Positions 17,702 through 26,858 of a stretch of DNA of 64,000 bases are shown piece by piece (the first letter of the stretch is position 1; each line of letters opens with the position of its first letter). The DNA lies in NCBI GenBank assembly GCA_913063155.1, contig CAJXYU010000002.1, positions 496,001-560,000 of the forward strand, read 5' to 3'. The position numbers and the translations under genes are program-made. Below the pieces are notes generated by a model, which had not been told where the DNA came from, searched no databases, and saw only the letters and a program-made list of their open reading frames with translations. This DNA comes from an uncultured Desulfovibrio sp. Its GTDB lineage: Bacteria > Desulfobacterota > Desulfovibrionia > Desulfovibrionales > Desulfovibrionaceae.

Positions 17702-17730
17702 CCATAAAAGCTGGTGACTGGAAATGTCAA
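17702..17730 (-). promoter_or_regulatory. Sigma70-type promoter of the nucleoside ABC operon
   Basis: On the minus strand TTGACA (17725-17730), a 17-base spacer and TTATGG (17702-17707), about 80 bases upstream of the GTG at 17618. The -35 box matches consensus and the spacing is ideal. The surrounding gap 17619-17984 holds no gene. Confidence 0.75.
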
Positions 17731-17912
17731 GTTGAGTCGCCATGTTGTGGCACGGATGGAATCCGCGGGAAAGGCGGCATATCGAAACTCTTTTTTTGCG
17801 CGTTACAATTTTGCGATAATTTTTTTTGAAATTGGCGCAAAATTTACATGAATGTGCAATGGGAAGAGGAATGCATGCATCCTGCGTGTGATGGAATGCA
17901 TATGGGCTGGAT

Positions 17913-17946
17913 AAAAAAAAGACCGCCCTGGGAGGACGGTCTTTTC
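17913..17946 (-). terminator. Terminator of chemoreceptor gene 17985-20240
   Basis: On the minus strand AAAAGACCG...CGGTCTTTTTTTT; the stem closes over 17921-17942 and is followed by eight T. Confidence 0.85.
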
Positions 17947-17984
17947 CGTATTTCGTGCTTCGGTCATGCGAAGCGTGTGCCGGA

Positions 17985-20240
17985 TCAGCTCTTCATCTGG
18001 TTGATGAGTTGTTCCAGGACTTGGGCTTGTTTGGCGGTCTCTTCAACGGCCTTGGCGGATTCTTCCATCGCCTGCCTTGTTTCCGAGGATATTTCCGCCA
18101 CCTGGGTCAGGGACCGGTTGATTTCTTCGCTGGCAGCGGACTGCTGCTCGGATGCGGCCGCTATGTTCTGCGCCTGGGTGGACGACTCTTCGACAAAGGA
18201 AACGATGGCATCCAACGCTTCTCCGGATTCCCCGGACAGCTTGGTCGTTTCGTCGATCTGCTGCACTGCCTTTTCGACACGGTCGATGTTGGCCCGCGTG
18301 CCTTGCTGAATGTCGGTGATGGCCTTGCCCACTTCCTGGGTGGCGGTCATCGTTTTTTCGGCGAGTTTGCGCACTTCATCGGCAACCACCGCGAAACCCC
18401 GTCCCGCTTCTCCGGCCCTGGCCGCTTCAATGGCCGCGTTCAGGGCGAGGAGGTTGGTCTGGTCAGCGATGTCCGAGATGACTTCCATCACCTGGCCGAT
18501 GCCTTCCGCGTTCTTTCCGAGGACAGACACGTCCTCCTTGAGCAGTAATGCAATATTTTGCAGTTGCTCCATGCTGGTGAGGACCTCGGACACGACTTTT
18601 GAGCCGTCTCTGGCCTTTTCCATGGCCAGTCCGGCCGTTTCCGCGGAGTTGGAAGCATTCTGGGCCACTTCGAGGACAGTTGCGTTCATCTCTTCCATTG
18701 CCGTGGCGGTTTCGCTGATCTGGGAATACTGGGCTTCGGTGCCCCGGCCGGATTGTTCGATCTGGGCGGCCAGTTCCTCGGAAGCGGACGAGACGATGCT
18801 GACGACTTCCTCCAGCTCTTTCGCTGCCTGCAGCTTGCCCTCTTTTTCCGCCCTTGCAGCCTTCTCCTTGGCTTCGTTCGCTTCCTCGACGGCAAGGTTG
18901 GCCCTTGCGGCTTCCGCCTCTGCGGCTTTGCTTTTTTCTTCCGCCTCAACGATCATTTCCTTGAGGTTCTCGACCATTTTCCTCAAGGCGTCGGCCAAGA
19001 CTCCGATTTCGTCGGCCTGATCAATGTCCAGATCCTGGTCGAAATCCCCGTCGGCGACACATTCGGCATAAGCAACCGATCTCTTGATCGGGGCTACAAT
19101 GCCGCCGGTCAGGAGCCAAATGACAAGGCAGGCCAGAACCGCGACTCCGGCGCCGGTCAGCAGTGCCGTGAAAACGTTGTCGGACGCGTTCGCCGCCATG
19201 GTATCATTCAGCTTGATCGCATCGGCAAACACGACGCTCCGATCGACTTCGATCAGAACAGCCCATGGGGTGCCGGTTCTGGCAAGTGGGATGGGGGACA
19301 TCACCTGGACGATTCCATCCTCCTGGCCGAGGTTGACGTACGGTTCTCCTTTTTTGGTCAGGGCCTTGATCTCCGCGGCGTTGTTCGCATCGGCCTGTTC
19401 GATCGGCTTACCTATGTTCTGAGGAGTGGAACTGTCCGCCACGACAACGCCGAGATGGCTGATGACCCTGAGGGTCGCTTTACCGTCATAGAGTCCCTTG
19501 GCGACTTCCTCGCAAAGTTGTTGGACAAAATCGAGACGCAAGTCCGTTCCCGCGATTCCGAGGAATTTTCCCCGGACCGTGACCGGTACGGACATGGTGG
19601 TGAGCCATTCCTGCTTTCCCTGGACAATATACGGGAACGGATCGAGTATTTGTTCGTGCCCTGTCTCCCTGGGGGTCAGGTACCAGCCTCCTTTTCTCAC
19701 TCCGTTCGGGTACAGGCTGCTGTCTTCATACCCGACAAGCGCCTGTCGGGCGATATGTCCTTCCTTGTCCCTGTTCCAGTAAGGGACGAATCTTCCGCTG
19801 GCGTCGTAGCCGTCAGCGGAGTTGCCCGCATAGAGCGCATCCTCGCCGTCAATGGCGTTGGGTTCCCATGCACTGTATGTTCCGAGAAATTCCTCGTTGT
19901 CTTCCAAGGTCCTTAAAAGAATTTTGTTGAAGACATCTCTTATTTTTATATTCTTTCTGGTTTCGTCGTCGGCCCTGATTGATTTGAAGGTGCTTGCGAG
20001 GGTCCTCGCCGTATCAAGATTTACTTCGAATTTTGCCCGTATCACACCTGCTTCGGCTTTGGCTATGCCAAGCAGACTTGCCGTGGTCGACTTTTCGATC
20101 AGTCTGTCGACTTCGCTGGATACGAAATCCTGGGTTGTCCCCTGGCTCGAGATCTGAAGGACTATCAGGACAGCCGTTGATGCGATGATGCAACATGCTG
20201 CCATGACAGCTATTTTTGTTTTGATGGATTTAAAGTTCAT
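17985..20240 (-). CDS. Methyl-accepting chemotaxis protein, double-Cache type, copy A
   Basis: 751 residues from the ATG at 20240. A GTG three codons upstream is too close to the AAGGAG SD, and the paralogue starts at the equivalent ATG. Transmembrane helix 1 is near residues 9-28. A large periplasmic double-Cache region (about 35-340) contains [11 protein letters not shown] and AGTDLRLD. Helix 2 is near 355-380, then HAMP, a long coiled coil and the signalling tip with [22 protein letters not shown]. The C-terminus lacks a CheR-tethering pentapeptide. It signals to CheA/CheW from the membrane. R, W, Y and D residues resemble an amino-acid-type dCache pocket, but I would not assign a ligand. 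Confidence 0.93.
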   Translation of the reverse strand: MNFKSIKTKIAVMAACCIIASTAVLIVLQISSQGTTQDFVSSEVDRLIEKSTTASLLGIAKAEAGVIRAKFEVNLDTARTLASTFKSIRADDETRKNIKIRDVFNKILLRTLEDNEEFLGTYSAWEPNAIDGEDALYAGNSADGYDASGRFVPYWNRDKEGHIARQALVGYEDSSLYPNGVRKGGWYLTPRETGHEQILDPFPYIVQGKQEWLTTMSVPVTVRGKFLGIAGTDLRLDFVQQLCEEVAKGLYDGKATLRVISHLGVVVADSSTPQNIGKPIEQADANNAAEIKALTKKGEPYVNLGQEDGIVQVMSPIPLARTGTPWAVLIEVDRSVVFADAIKLNDTMAANASDNVFTALLTGAGVAVLACLVIWLLTGGIVAPIKRSVAYAECVADGDFDQDLDIDQADEIGVLADALRKMVENLKEMIVEAEEKSKAAEAEAARANLAVEEANEAKEKAARAEKEGKLQAAKELEEVVSIVSSASEELAAQIEQSGRGTEAQYSQISETATAMEEMNATVLEVAQNASNSAETAGLAMEKARDGSKVVSEVLTSMEQLQNIALLLKEDVSVLGKNAEGIGQVMEVISDIADQTNLLALNAAIEAARAGEAGRGFAVVADEVRKLAEKTMTATQEVGKAITDIQQGTRANIDRVEKAVQQIDETTKLSGESGEALDAIVSFVEESSTQAQNIAAASEQQSAASEEINRSLTQVAEISSETRQAMEESAKAVEETAKQAQVLEQLINQMKS

Positions 20241-20387
20241 ACCCCTCACAGCTCCTTTGCTTTGGTGCCTGCACCTCTCCCGAAATGGTGCACAGAATGT
20301 TGTTCCGTTGTTTTGATTTGTTTTACATTGCGTGTCAGCCTTTAGCTATAGCCTATTAAAGAGCATCTATGTCCCCACTCATTAGCA

Positions 20388-20414
20388 CCTATAGAAGTGG
20401 AATAATTTTGTCAA
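20388..20414 (-). promoter_or_regulatory. Conserved promoter element of chemoreceptor copy A
   Basis: On the minus strand TTGACA (20409-20414), 15 bases, then TATAGG followed by TGCT. The same boxes with the same 15-base spacing lie upstream of copy B (23309-23335). Distance to the start is about 148 bases here and 144 bases in copy B. The short spacing is unusual for sigma70 alone. Confidence 0.6.
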
Positions 20415-20840
20415 ATAATGAGGAGTTATTATGTTTAGAATTATTTTTCAAAAAGAAAATCAGTTCATTTTATATGTCGATTTTCTCGCTACTATGGTTT
20501 CATTATTTATTGGTAAAAAAAAATAGTTTCGTTTTAAAAAGCGTCTTTTCATGATTGCAGAAGTTGTGAGTGTTGAAGGAAACATCTGCATTTTATGGAG
20601 TGCAATCTGTATTTTGGACTTATTGCAGTGTTGGGGACTGACCGTTTTGTCTTGTTGTTTTTCATGCTCGTTTGTCTATCGGACAAAGCAGACAGGAGTC
20701 CGCTGCGGAGTATGCAGCACGGTCGGGGAATGTTGCTTTCGGCAATGATGCTCAAGGGCGGGAGAAGACATCAACCCAGCCTGTTCTCCAGTGGGAGGGC
20801 GGAGTCAGGTAAGTTGCGGTATGACGCCCGGACAGGACAA

Positions 20841-20873
20841 AAAAGGGCCGCTCCCCAAGGAGCGGCCCTTTTT
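20841..20873. terminator. Terminator of chemoreceptor copy B
   Basis: GGGCCGCTCC (20845-20854), a CCAA loop and GGAGCGGCCC (20859-20868), flanked by A on the left and T on the right, so it works in both directions. The identical stem recurs at 42121-42151 with another loop. Confidence 0.9.
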
Positions 20874-20909
20874 ATTCATATTGCCCGCCGCGGCGGGGTA
20901 GCGCCCTGA

Positions 20910-23165
20910 TCAGCTTTTCATCTGGGTGATGAGCTGCTGCAGAACCTGAGCCTGCTTGGCCGTCTCTTCAACGGCCTTGCCGGATTCCTCCATCGCCTGC
21001 CTTGTTTCGGAGGATATCGTCGCCACCTGGGTCAGGGATCGGTTGATCTCTTCGCTGGCCGCGGACTGCTGCTCGGAAGCGGCTGCTATGTTCTGAGCCT
21101 GGGTGGATGATTCTTCGACAAAGGAGACGATGGCATTCAACGCTTCCCCGGATTCCCCGGACAGTTTGGTTGTCTCATCGATTTGCTGCACGGCCTTTTC
21201 CACACGGTCGATGTTGGCCCGCGTGCCTTGCTGGATGTCGGTGATGGCCTTGCCCACTTCCTGGGTTGCGGTCATCGTTTTTTCGGCGAGCTTGCGCACT
21301 TCGTCGGCAACCACCGCGAAACCCCGTCCCGCATCGCCGGCTCTGGCCGCTTCGATGGCCGCGTTCAGGGCGAGGAGGTTGGTCTGGTCCGCAATGTCCG
21401 AGATGACTTCCATCACCTGGCCAATGCCTTCCGCGTTCTTTCCAAGGACCGATACGTCCTCCTTGAGGTGCAGTGCGATGGCCTGCAGCTCTTCCATGCT
21501 GGTGAGAACCTCCGACACGATTTTTGATCCGTTCCGGGCCTTTTCCATGGCCAGACCGGCTGTTTCAGCGGAGTTGGAGGCGTTTTGGGCCACTTCAAGG
21601 ACTGTTGCGTTCATCTCCTCCATGGCCGTGGCGGTCTCGCTGATCTGGGAATGCTGATCCCCTGTGCCCCGGCTGGATTGTTCGATCTGGGCGGCGAGCT
21701 CCTGGGATGCCGAAGTGACGATGCTCACGACTTCTTCCAGCTCATAAGCCGCCTGCAGTTTGCCTTCTTTTTCCGCCTTTGCGGCCTTTTCCTTGGCTTC
21801 GTTCGCTTCCGCGACGGCAAGGTTGGCTCTTGCGGCTTCCGCTTCGGCGGCTTTACTTTTCTCTTCCGCCTCAACGATCATTTTTTTGAGGTTTTCGACC
21901 ATTTTTTTCAAGGCGTCGGCCAGGGTACCGATTTCATCATTCTGATCGATGTTCAGTTGCTGGTTGAAGTCCCCGTCGGCGACACTTTCGGCGTATGCTG
22001 CCGATTTCTTGAGCGGGGCGACAATACCGTTCGTCAGGAACCAGATCGCAAGGCAGGCCAGGACGGCGACCCCGGAACCGGTCAGAAAAGCCGTAAGATA
22101 GCTGGCGGATGCATTTGCCTTCATTGTTTCACCCAGCCTGATCGCATCGGCGAACACGACGTTGCGGTCTACTTCGATCAGGACAGCCCATGGGGTGCCT
22201 GTCTCGGCAAGGGGAATGGGAGCCATCACCTGGACGGTTCCGTCTTCTTTTCCAAGATTGACGTATTTTTCCCCTTGCCTGACCAATCCTTTGATCGTGG
22301 CGGCATTGTGCGATTCGGTCTGTTCGATGTGCTTGCCGACGTTTTGGGGAGTGGCGCTGTCGGCAACGACGATGCCGAGGTGACTGATGACTTTGAGAGC
22401 CGCCCTGCCGCCGTAAAGATCCTTGGCGGCATTCTCGCAAAGCTTTTGGATGAAGTAGAGCCGTAAGTCAGTTCCTGCAACCCCGTGGAATTTCCCCCGG
22501 ATCTTGATAGGTACGGACATGGTGGTGAGCCATTCTTCCCTTCCCTGCACCGTGTAGGGGAAAGGATCCAGTATTTGTTCACGTCCGGTTTCTTTAGGGG
22601 TCAGGTACCAGCCTCCCTTTCTGACGCCGTTCGGGTACTTGCTGCGGTCTTCATAGCCGACAAGCGCCTCCCTCGCGATTTTGCCGTTCGGGTCCCTGCT
22701 CCAATAGGGAATGAACCTGCCGCTTTCATCGTACCCTTCCGCAGTGTGTCCGGCGTAGCCGGCGTCGGCGTTGTCGAGGGCGTTGGGCTCCCATACGGTG
22801 TATGTTCCGAGAAATTTCTCATTGTCTTTCAGGGAGGACAGAAGAATGTTGTTGAACACATTCCGTATGTCGATGTTCTCTCTTTCCTGGTTGTCCTGCC
22901 AAACCGACTTGAAGGCGCTTGCCAATGTTCTTGAGGTATACAGGTTCACCTCGAATTTGGTGCGTATGACGCCCGCCTCCGATCTGGCGAGGTTGAGCAG
23001 GCTTGATCTGGTCGACCTTTCGACCAGCTTGTCAACCTCGGTGGAAACAATCTCCTGGGTTTTTCTTTGCGACATGATTTGAAGAACAATCAATGCAGCT
23101 GTTAGGACGACAATGCAACATGCCGCCATGACAACTATTTTTGCCTTGATTGATTTGAAATGCAT
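20910..23165 (-). CDS. Methyl-accepting chemotaxis protein, double-Cache type, copy B
   Basis: 751 residues, exactly the length of copy A, and nearly identical from HAMP to the end. The periplasmic domain is more diverged. The frame is open 48 codons upstream, but the ATG at 23165 has GGAG six bases before it and gives [17 protein letters not shown], matching copy A. Helix 1, dCache ([14 protein letters not shown] again present), helix 2, HAMP, coiled coil and signalling tip in the same order. A tandem duplication whose sensor half has drifted, so the ligand may differ while signalling output is the same. Confidence 0.93.
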   Translation of the reverse strand: MHFKSIKAKIVVMAACCIVVLTAALIVLQIMSQRKTQEIVSTEVDKLVERSTRSSLLNLARSEAGVIRTKFEVNLYTSRTLASAFKSVWQDNQERENIDIRNVFNNILLSSLKDNEKFLGTYTVWEPNALDNADAGYAGHTAEGYDESGRFIPYWSRDPNGKIAREALVGYEDRSKYPNGVRKGGWYLTPKETGREQILDPFPYTVQGREEWLTTMSVPIKIRGKFHGVAGTDLRLYFIQKLCENAAKDLYGGRAALKVISHLGIVVADSATPQNVGKHIEQTESHNAATIKGLVRQGEKYVNLGKEDGTVQVMAPIPLAETGTPWAVLIEVDRNVVFADAIRLGETMKANASASYLTAFLTGSGVAVLACLAIWFLTNGIVAPLKKSAAYAESVADGDFNQQLNIDQNDEIGTLADALKKMVENLKKMIVEAEEKSKAAEAEAARANLAVAEANEAKEKAAKAEKEGKLQAAYELEEVVSIVTSASQELAAQIEQSSRGTGDQHSQISETATAMEEMNATVLEVAQNASNSAETAGLAMEKARNGSKIVSEVLTSMEELQAIALHLKEDVSVLGKNAEGIGQVMEVISDIADQTNLLALNAAIEAARAGDAGRGFAVVADEVRKLAEKTMTATQEVGKAITDIQQGTRANIDRVEKAVQQIDETTKLSGESGEALNAIVSFVEESSTQAQNIAAASEQQSAASEEINRSLTQVATISSETRQAMEESGKAVEETAKQAQVLQQLITQMKS

Positions 23166-23308
23166 AATGCTCTCCGCTCCTTTACTCTGACGGCGTATCT
23201 GCGCTTTGGCCGATGCGCCGGCTATTATCTTGCTGTGTGTTTTTTGGATCGCAGTAGGATAATATGTGGTTGGTGATGACGTGCGGCCGAAAGCCGCAGA
23301 AGCAAGCA

Positions 23309-23335
23309 CCTATAAAAGGCATGGTGATTTGTCAA
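23309..23335 (-). promoter_or_regulatory. Conserved promoter element of chemoreceptor copy B
   Basis: On the minus strand TTGACA (23330-23335), 15 bases, then TATAGG (23309-23314) and TGCT. Same boxes and spacing as copy A, although the sequence between and around them differs, so the boxes look selected. Confidence 0.6.
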
Positions 23336-23550
23336 ACGATGATAATACATTGTTTTGTAAAGGATTTGTGAAAAATAAATACTTGATGGGAAGAGAATTT
23401 TTTCACATGCGTATGGTTGCTTGATGAGAGCGCTTTATGAGGTGAAGGGCTGTGGGTCTGTGTGCCGGAATCAATCGGCAAAAGAAAATGGATTGCTGGA
23501 AAAACGGAAGATGGGGTTGCTGGAAACTACGACATCATGTTGCAGCGGGA

Positions 23551-23591
23551 AAAAAGAAGGCGAAGCTTTCCGGAACCGGAACGCTTCGCCT
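23551..23591 (-). terminator. Terminator of the PilZ gene
   Basis: Stem AGGCGAAGC/GCTTCGCCT (23558-23566/23583-23591) with an inner TTCCGG/CCGGAA pairing. On the minus strand it is followed by TCTTTTTT. Confidence 0.85.
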
Positions 23592-23619
23592 CACTGTGTG
23601 GCGGATATGTGCTGTGTCA

Positions 23620-23958
23620 TTATATGGGAGTGGCCGAAGGATAGGCGGTCATGATCTGCTCATTGCTGTCAGCAATGGGCGCTGCGTATTGGATTCCATA
23701 GTAGTTGTTGGAGTACCAGACGGCCGAGGCGGTCATGTTCTGAGCGATGTACTCGCCGCCCTGGCTGTAGTTGTAGATTTGAAAGGTTTCACCTTGGCCG
23801 ATATAGTCGTAGGCTGCGGCGTCATCGATATGGAGCCTGGCTCCGGTGATGCTGATATCGTACAATTGGGCCGAATAGGTGGCGCCATCTCCTGCGATGA
23901 TTTCGCAATAGATATCGTTTCCCATCTTGTACCGTTGATACTGCCTTCTTTCCTCCAT
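23620..23958 (-). CDS. PilZ-domain protein
   Basis: 112 residues from the ATG at 23958, with GGAGG five bases upstream; a longer open frame exists but has no ribosome site. One PilZ domain: the RxxxR element in ERRQYQRY at the N-terminus and the DxSxxG element in YDISITGARL both match c-di-GMP-binding PilZ proteins. A stand-alone c-di-GMP receptor is likely. The neighbouring chemoreceptors hint at motility control, but no partner is obvious. Confidence 0.85.
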   Translation of the reverse strand: MEERRQYQRYKMGNDIYCEIIAGDGATYSAQLYDISITGARLHIDDAAAYDYIGQGETFQIYNYSQGGEYIAQNMTASAVWYSNNYYGIQYAAPIADSNEQIMTAYPSATPI

Positions 23959-24335
23959 GATTTCCTCCAATGAAAAGGTTGATATTCTGCGGCGAACCGC
24001 GGCGCTTATTAGGAGGAACAATGTCCCCAGAGGGGAGGTGGATGTGAACAATTCTAATAAAGTCAATATCTTGCGCTGAAGCTCGCTGCGGGGGTGTTTT
24101 CCCCTTATCCCTTAAGGCCTACATACCACGAAGTCCGCTTTTTCTGCCAGTGGTTTGCGCAATTTATAATATGTCCATTCATATAATGTCGGTTGCATGC
24201 GTTCCAAGGCTGGATTTCGAGTCCTTTTTCAGCATGGAGGCGAAATAATCAAAGGGTCAGATAATTACATTTGCTACTTTAGCGGTGTACTAATTGCTTT
24301 TTGCCATGGCTGATCTTGGGAAGGGGGGGCTGCTG
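23959..24335. other. Divergent intergenic region, PilZ gene / acyltransferase
   Basis: No gene. A TATAAT box on the plus strand at 24182-24187 sits in a near-palindrome (about 24166-24189, ATAATATG...CATATAAT) that could be a promoter/operator for the acyltransferase. No good -35 is in register. Confidence 0.35.
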
Positions 24336-25511
24336 GTGAAAAAGGAATTCGTTTGGGTCGATTACGCGAAAGCCGTCGCCATATGGCTTGTGGTCTACGG
24401 GCATTCCGGGGCTTCCGGTCCCGCTGTGGATGTCTGGATCCATTCTTTTCACATGCCGGTTTTCTTTCTCATTTCCGGTTTTTTGCTCGGAAAGAGTTCC
24501 CTTGAGCTGCCGTTCGGCAGTTTTCTGCTGAAGAATTTCAAGGCATTGATGGTTCCATATTACATTTTTGCGGCCATCGGATTCACGTTTTGGCTCCTCG
24601 TGTTGCGGCACTTCGGAAGTGACGCCGCCCTGGATATTTCTCCGTGGGAGAAAGTGGCGGGTATATTCTACGCTACGGGAAGCAACGGGGCGATGAGCGT
24701 GTATCCCCTGGTGCTATGGTTTTTCCCCTGCCTGTTTGTCGCAAAGGCTATCGCCTATGTCTGCCTGCGGCATTCCATTATGAAGATTGCGGCGATGTCG
24801 CTGTCCCTGGCTTGTGGCGGATTCCTTCTCGGAAGCAGCGTTGTTCTGCCGTTTGAAGCGGAGACAGCTCTTGTGGCCCAACTCTTTGTCTGTATCGGGT
24901 GCCTTTCCCGGCGGCACATGCTTATGGAAAAGGGCTTCATGCGTCCCATGCCGACCGGCATTCTGCTGGTGATTTTCGGGACGGCCGCCGCCTATGCCAA
25001 CAATCTGGTCAACTTCGCCTCCAACACTCTCGGAAACCCGGTTCTGTTCCTTGCCGCTTCTCTGAGCCTGTCGTTCGGCTTGTTCTCCATTTGTTCGGGG
25101 GGCAGCGAACGGCCCGTTGTCACCAGCATCGGACGGAACACGTTCCATATATTTCCGATTCATCCCTTTGTCTTTTCCCTCTTCAGCGGCGTATATGTTT
25201 TCGTGTTTCATCTGCCTCTTGCCTTCCGTGCAGAACCTCTGGTCGGAATACTGGCGTCATTCGTGAACATCGGAGTGATACTGCTTGCCCTGCACGTTTA
25301 TGAGAAGAGCAAAATGTGGTTCAGTTTGCGAGCGCGTGACTTCAGCCAGCCAGGTGGCGATCGGCAATGTGCTTCCATCCCTGCATCGGGAAGTGAGCCC
25401 CCTTGCCGGGGCCACTCTTGTCGAGGAGTTTGCTCAGCAGAAACAGGGCTTTCACGGCAGGTTGTCGGCCGTCATGGGTGTACGGTACGGGGCGGCGAAA
25501 ACTGCCGGTAA
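24336..25511 (+). CDS. Acyltransferase 3-family membrane protein with atypical C-terminus
   Basis: About 391 residues from the GTG at 24336, which has AAGGGGGGG six bases upstream; a TTG 14 codons earlier has none. It starts FVWVDYAKAVAIWLVVYGHSG and has SFHMPVFFLISGF, the hallmarks of the acyltransferase 3 (OafA-like) membrane family that O-acylates sugars or lipids. About ten hydrophobic helices run to residue 330. After WFSLRARDF (about residue 333) the last 60 residues are rich in Cys, Arg and Gly and look unlike the family. Another plus frame (25320-25515) looks more protein-like there, so a frameshift or junction is possible. No neighbouring polysaccharide genes. Confidence 0.75.
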   Translation: MKKEFVWVDYAKAVAIWLVVYGHSGASGPAVDVWIHSFHMPVFFLISGFLLGKSSLELPFGSFLLKNFKALMVPYYIFAAIGFTFWLLVLRHFGSDAALDISPWEKVAGIFYATGSNGAMSVYPLVLWFFPCLFVAKAIAYVCLRHSIMKIAAMSLSLACGGFLLGSSVVLPFEAETALVAQLFVCIGCLSRRHMLMEKGFMRPMPTGILLVIFGTAAAYANNLVNFASNTLGNPVLFLAASLSLSFGLFSICSGGSERPVVTSIGRNTFHIFPIHPFVFSLFSGVYVFVFHLPLAFRAEPLVGILASFVNIGVILLALHVYEKSKMWFSLRARDFSQPGGDRQCASIPASGSEPPCRGHSCRGVCSAETGLSRQVVGRHGCTVRGGENCR

Positions 25512-25528
25512 CTGACCGAAAAGGACGT

Positions 25529-25560
25529 GACAGGAAGATGCAGGAGCTTTCCTGTCTTTT
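25529..25560 (+). terminator. Terminator of acyltransferase gene
   Basis: GACAGGAA (25529-25536) and TTCCTGTC (25549-25556) form a stem followed by TTTT. It is shared by convergent arsC but has a T-run only on the plus side. Confidence 0.6.
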
Positions 25561-25582
25561 GGACGAAAGGGCCGGGGGGCGG

Positions 25583-26056
25583 TTATTTGGTGTACATCCG
25601 TTGCCAGGCCATGCTCAGCTTTTCCTCATCGCCGCTCTTGACCCATTCAATGAACTCTTTGACCGCCTTTTTGATCTGTTCGCGGATTTCACGGGTCTTG
25701 GCCAGCTTTTCCTCATGGCTTCCCGCAAGGGTGGCCGGGTCGCTGAACGGCAGGTGCAGGCGATGGGTCATGCCCGGATAGATGGGGCAGTTCCGATCCA
25801 TACTGTCGTCGCAGACCGTGATGACATAATTGAATATCCTGCCCTGTTTGTAGAGATCGAAGACGGACCGGGCCTGTTTGCGGGACAGGTCCACCCCTTC
25901 CTCTTTCATGACCTCGACGACCAGCGGATTGACTTCCGTGGGCTCAAAACCGGCGCTTTCCACCTCGAATTCATCCCCTGCGATCCGGCGTAAATATTCC
26001 TCGGCCATCTGGCTGCGGGCGCTGTTGTGGACGCAGATAAAGAGAACTTTTTCCAT
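25583..26056 (-). CDS. arsC: Arsenate reductase, thioredoxin-coupled LMW-phosphatase type
   Basis: 157 residues. The P-loop CVHNSARS contains nucleophile C8. C82 (VITVCDD) and C90 (DRNCP) supply the redox pair, matching the Cys10-82-89 relay of S. aureus-type ArsC. It reduces arsenate to arsenite in the cytosol using thioredoxin. The C-terminal part from about residue 120 is longer than in the short forms and ends in a charged helix. AGGAGC is 7 bases before the ATG. No arsR or arsenite exporter lies next to it, so it stands alone here. Confidence 0.9.
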   Translation of the reverse strand: MEKVLFICVHNSARSQMAEEYLRRIAGDEFEVESAGFEPTEVNPLVVEVMKEEGVDLSRKQARSVFDLYKQGRIFNYVITVCDDSMDRNCPIYPGMTHRLHLPFSDPATLAGSHEEKLAKTREIREQIKKAVKEFIEWVKSGDEEKLSMAWQRMYTK

Positions 26057-26858
26057 TTCCGGTGCTCCTGGATGCAGATTTCAAATCATATGAAAGACTT
26101 CTCTACAGTCTTATTTCATTACCACAGGGAGAGACGGGAGATGTTTCGGGACGGTGACAAAATCATTATTTGACACAAGTCGTATTTCACGGCATCACAC
26201 CGGGCCGAGAGACCTGTTGACGATGGCTCGCCATTTTTCTTTCATTCCCTTCCTCCGCCTCAGGATGCCGCCACTCTTGTCGCGCTGCAAAGCAGGATTC
26301 GGATTTGATCGAAGGCCATGCGGTCAGTCACGTGTTGGATGTCGGGCGGTTTTATTCTCATTCACAGTTCTCCCACTTTTTTTGGCGTTTTTGATGTGCC
26401 ATGCCGGTTGCTGACCAGGATGTCGAAACGACCTGGCGGCAGCTTATTTGCTTTTTGCCCATTTGGCGAAAGCATGGGGGAAAACGTCGAAAGGCGTAAG
26501 AAAAAAGAACATAGGCGAGTGTGTCCAAGGGCGCGGTGGCCGTTAAAGCTGCACGAATGGCTGCTTTGAGTCCGGCATTGCTCTCAAAACAGGGCTATCG
26601 GCTGAGATATTTCCCCTCGTTAGCGTGTTTTTGGAAGCAGAAATCGAAATTGGACTAATATTTTTTCTGTTTTTGACAAAATCGCAGAAATAATGAAGGA
26701 AAATCGTCCGTAAAGCCGCATTAAATGCCGTTTTAACGTGGACAATGACCAATTTGTAATATAATGAGGATTTATTCCGTTTTGTTGAAACTGTTGTTGC
26801 AAGTTTTTACGAATCAGCAGGGCGGATGAGGGTCCGTCCGTAAAAAGAGAGGAAACAC
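26057..26858. other. 802-base intergenic region, arsC / NSS transporter
   Basis: No supportable gene. Short frames have neither SD sites nor family features. On the plus strand TATAAT at 26760-26765, with a weak TGGACA 15 bases upstream, is a possible promoter for the transporter. The stretch 26200-26560 looks like former coding sequence in base composition but no protein can be recognised. Confidence 0.4.

Larger units (their letters stand above)
20241..20909. other. Intergenic region between the tandem chemoreceptors
   Basis: No convincing gene in 669 bases. Holds the copy A promoter (20388-20414) and the copy B terminator (20841-20873). The middle part is AT-rich. Short frames at 20551-20909 lack ribosome sites and family features. 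Confidence 0.5.
23166..23619. other. Intergenic region upstream of chemoreceptor copy B
   Basis: No gene seen. Holds the copy B promoter and the PilZ-gene terminator. The part 23340-23420 is AT-rich, and the rest shows no family-like frame. Confidence 0.5.

Noticed and set aside
20241..20909. Small genes between the tandem chemoreceptors
   Set aside because: Cys-rich frames at 20551-20909 have no ribosome site and overlap the copy B terminator.
23166..23309. 48-residue N-terminal extension of chemoreceptor copy B
   Set aside because: It has no ribosome site and no counterpart in copy A; starting at 23165 gives proteins of identical length.
26057..26858. Hidden gene in the 802-base gap
   Set aside because: Six short frames checked by eye show no ribosome site, signal peptide, membrane pattern or known motif.
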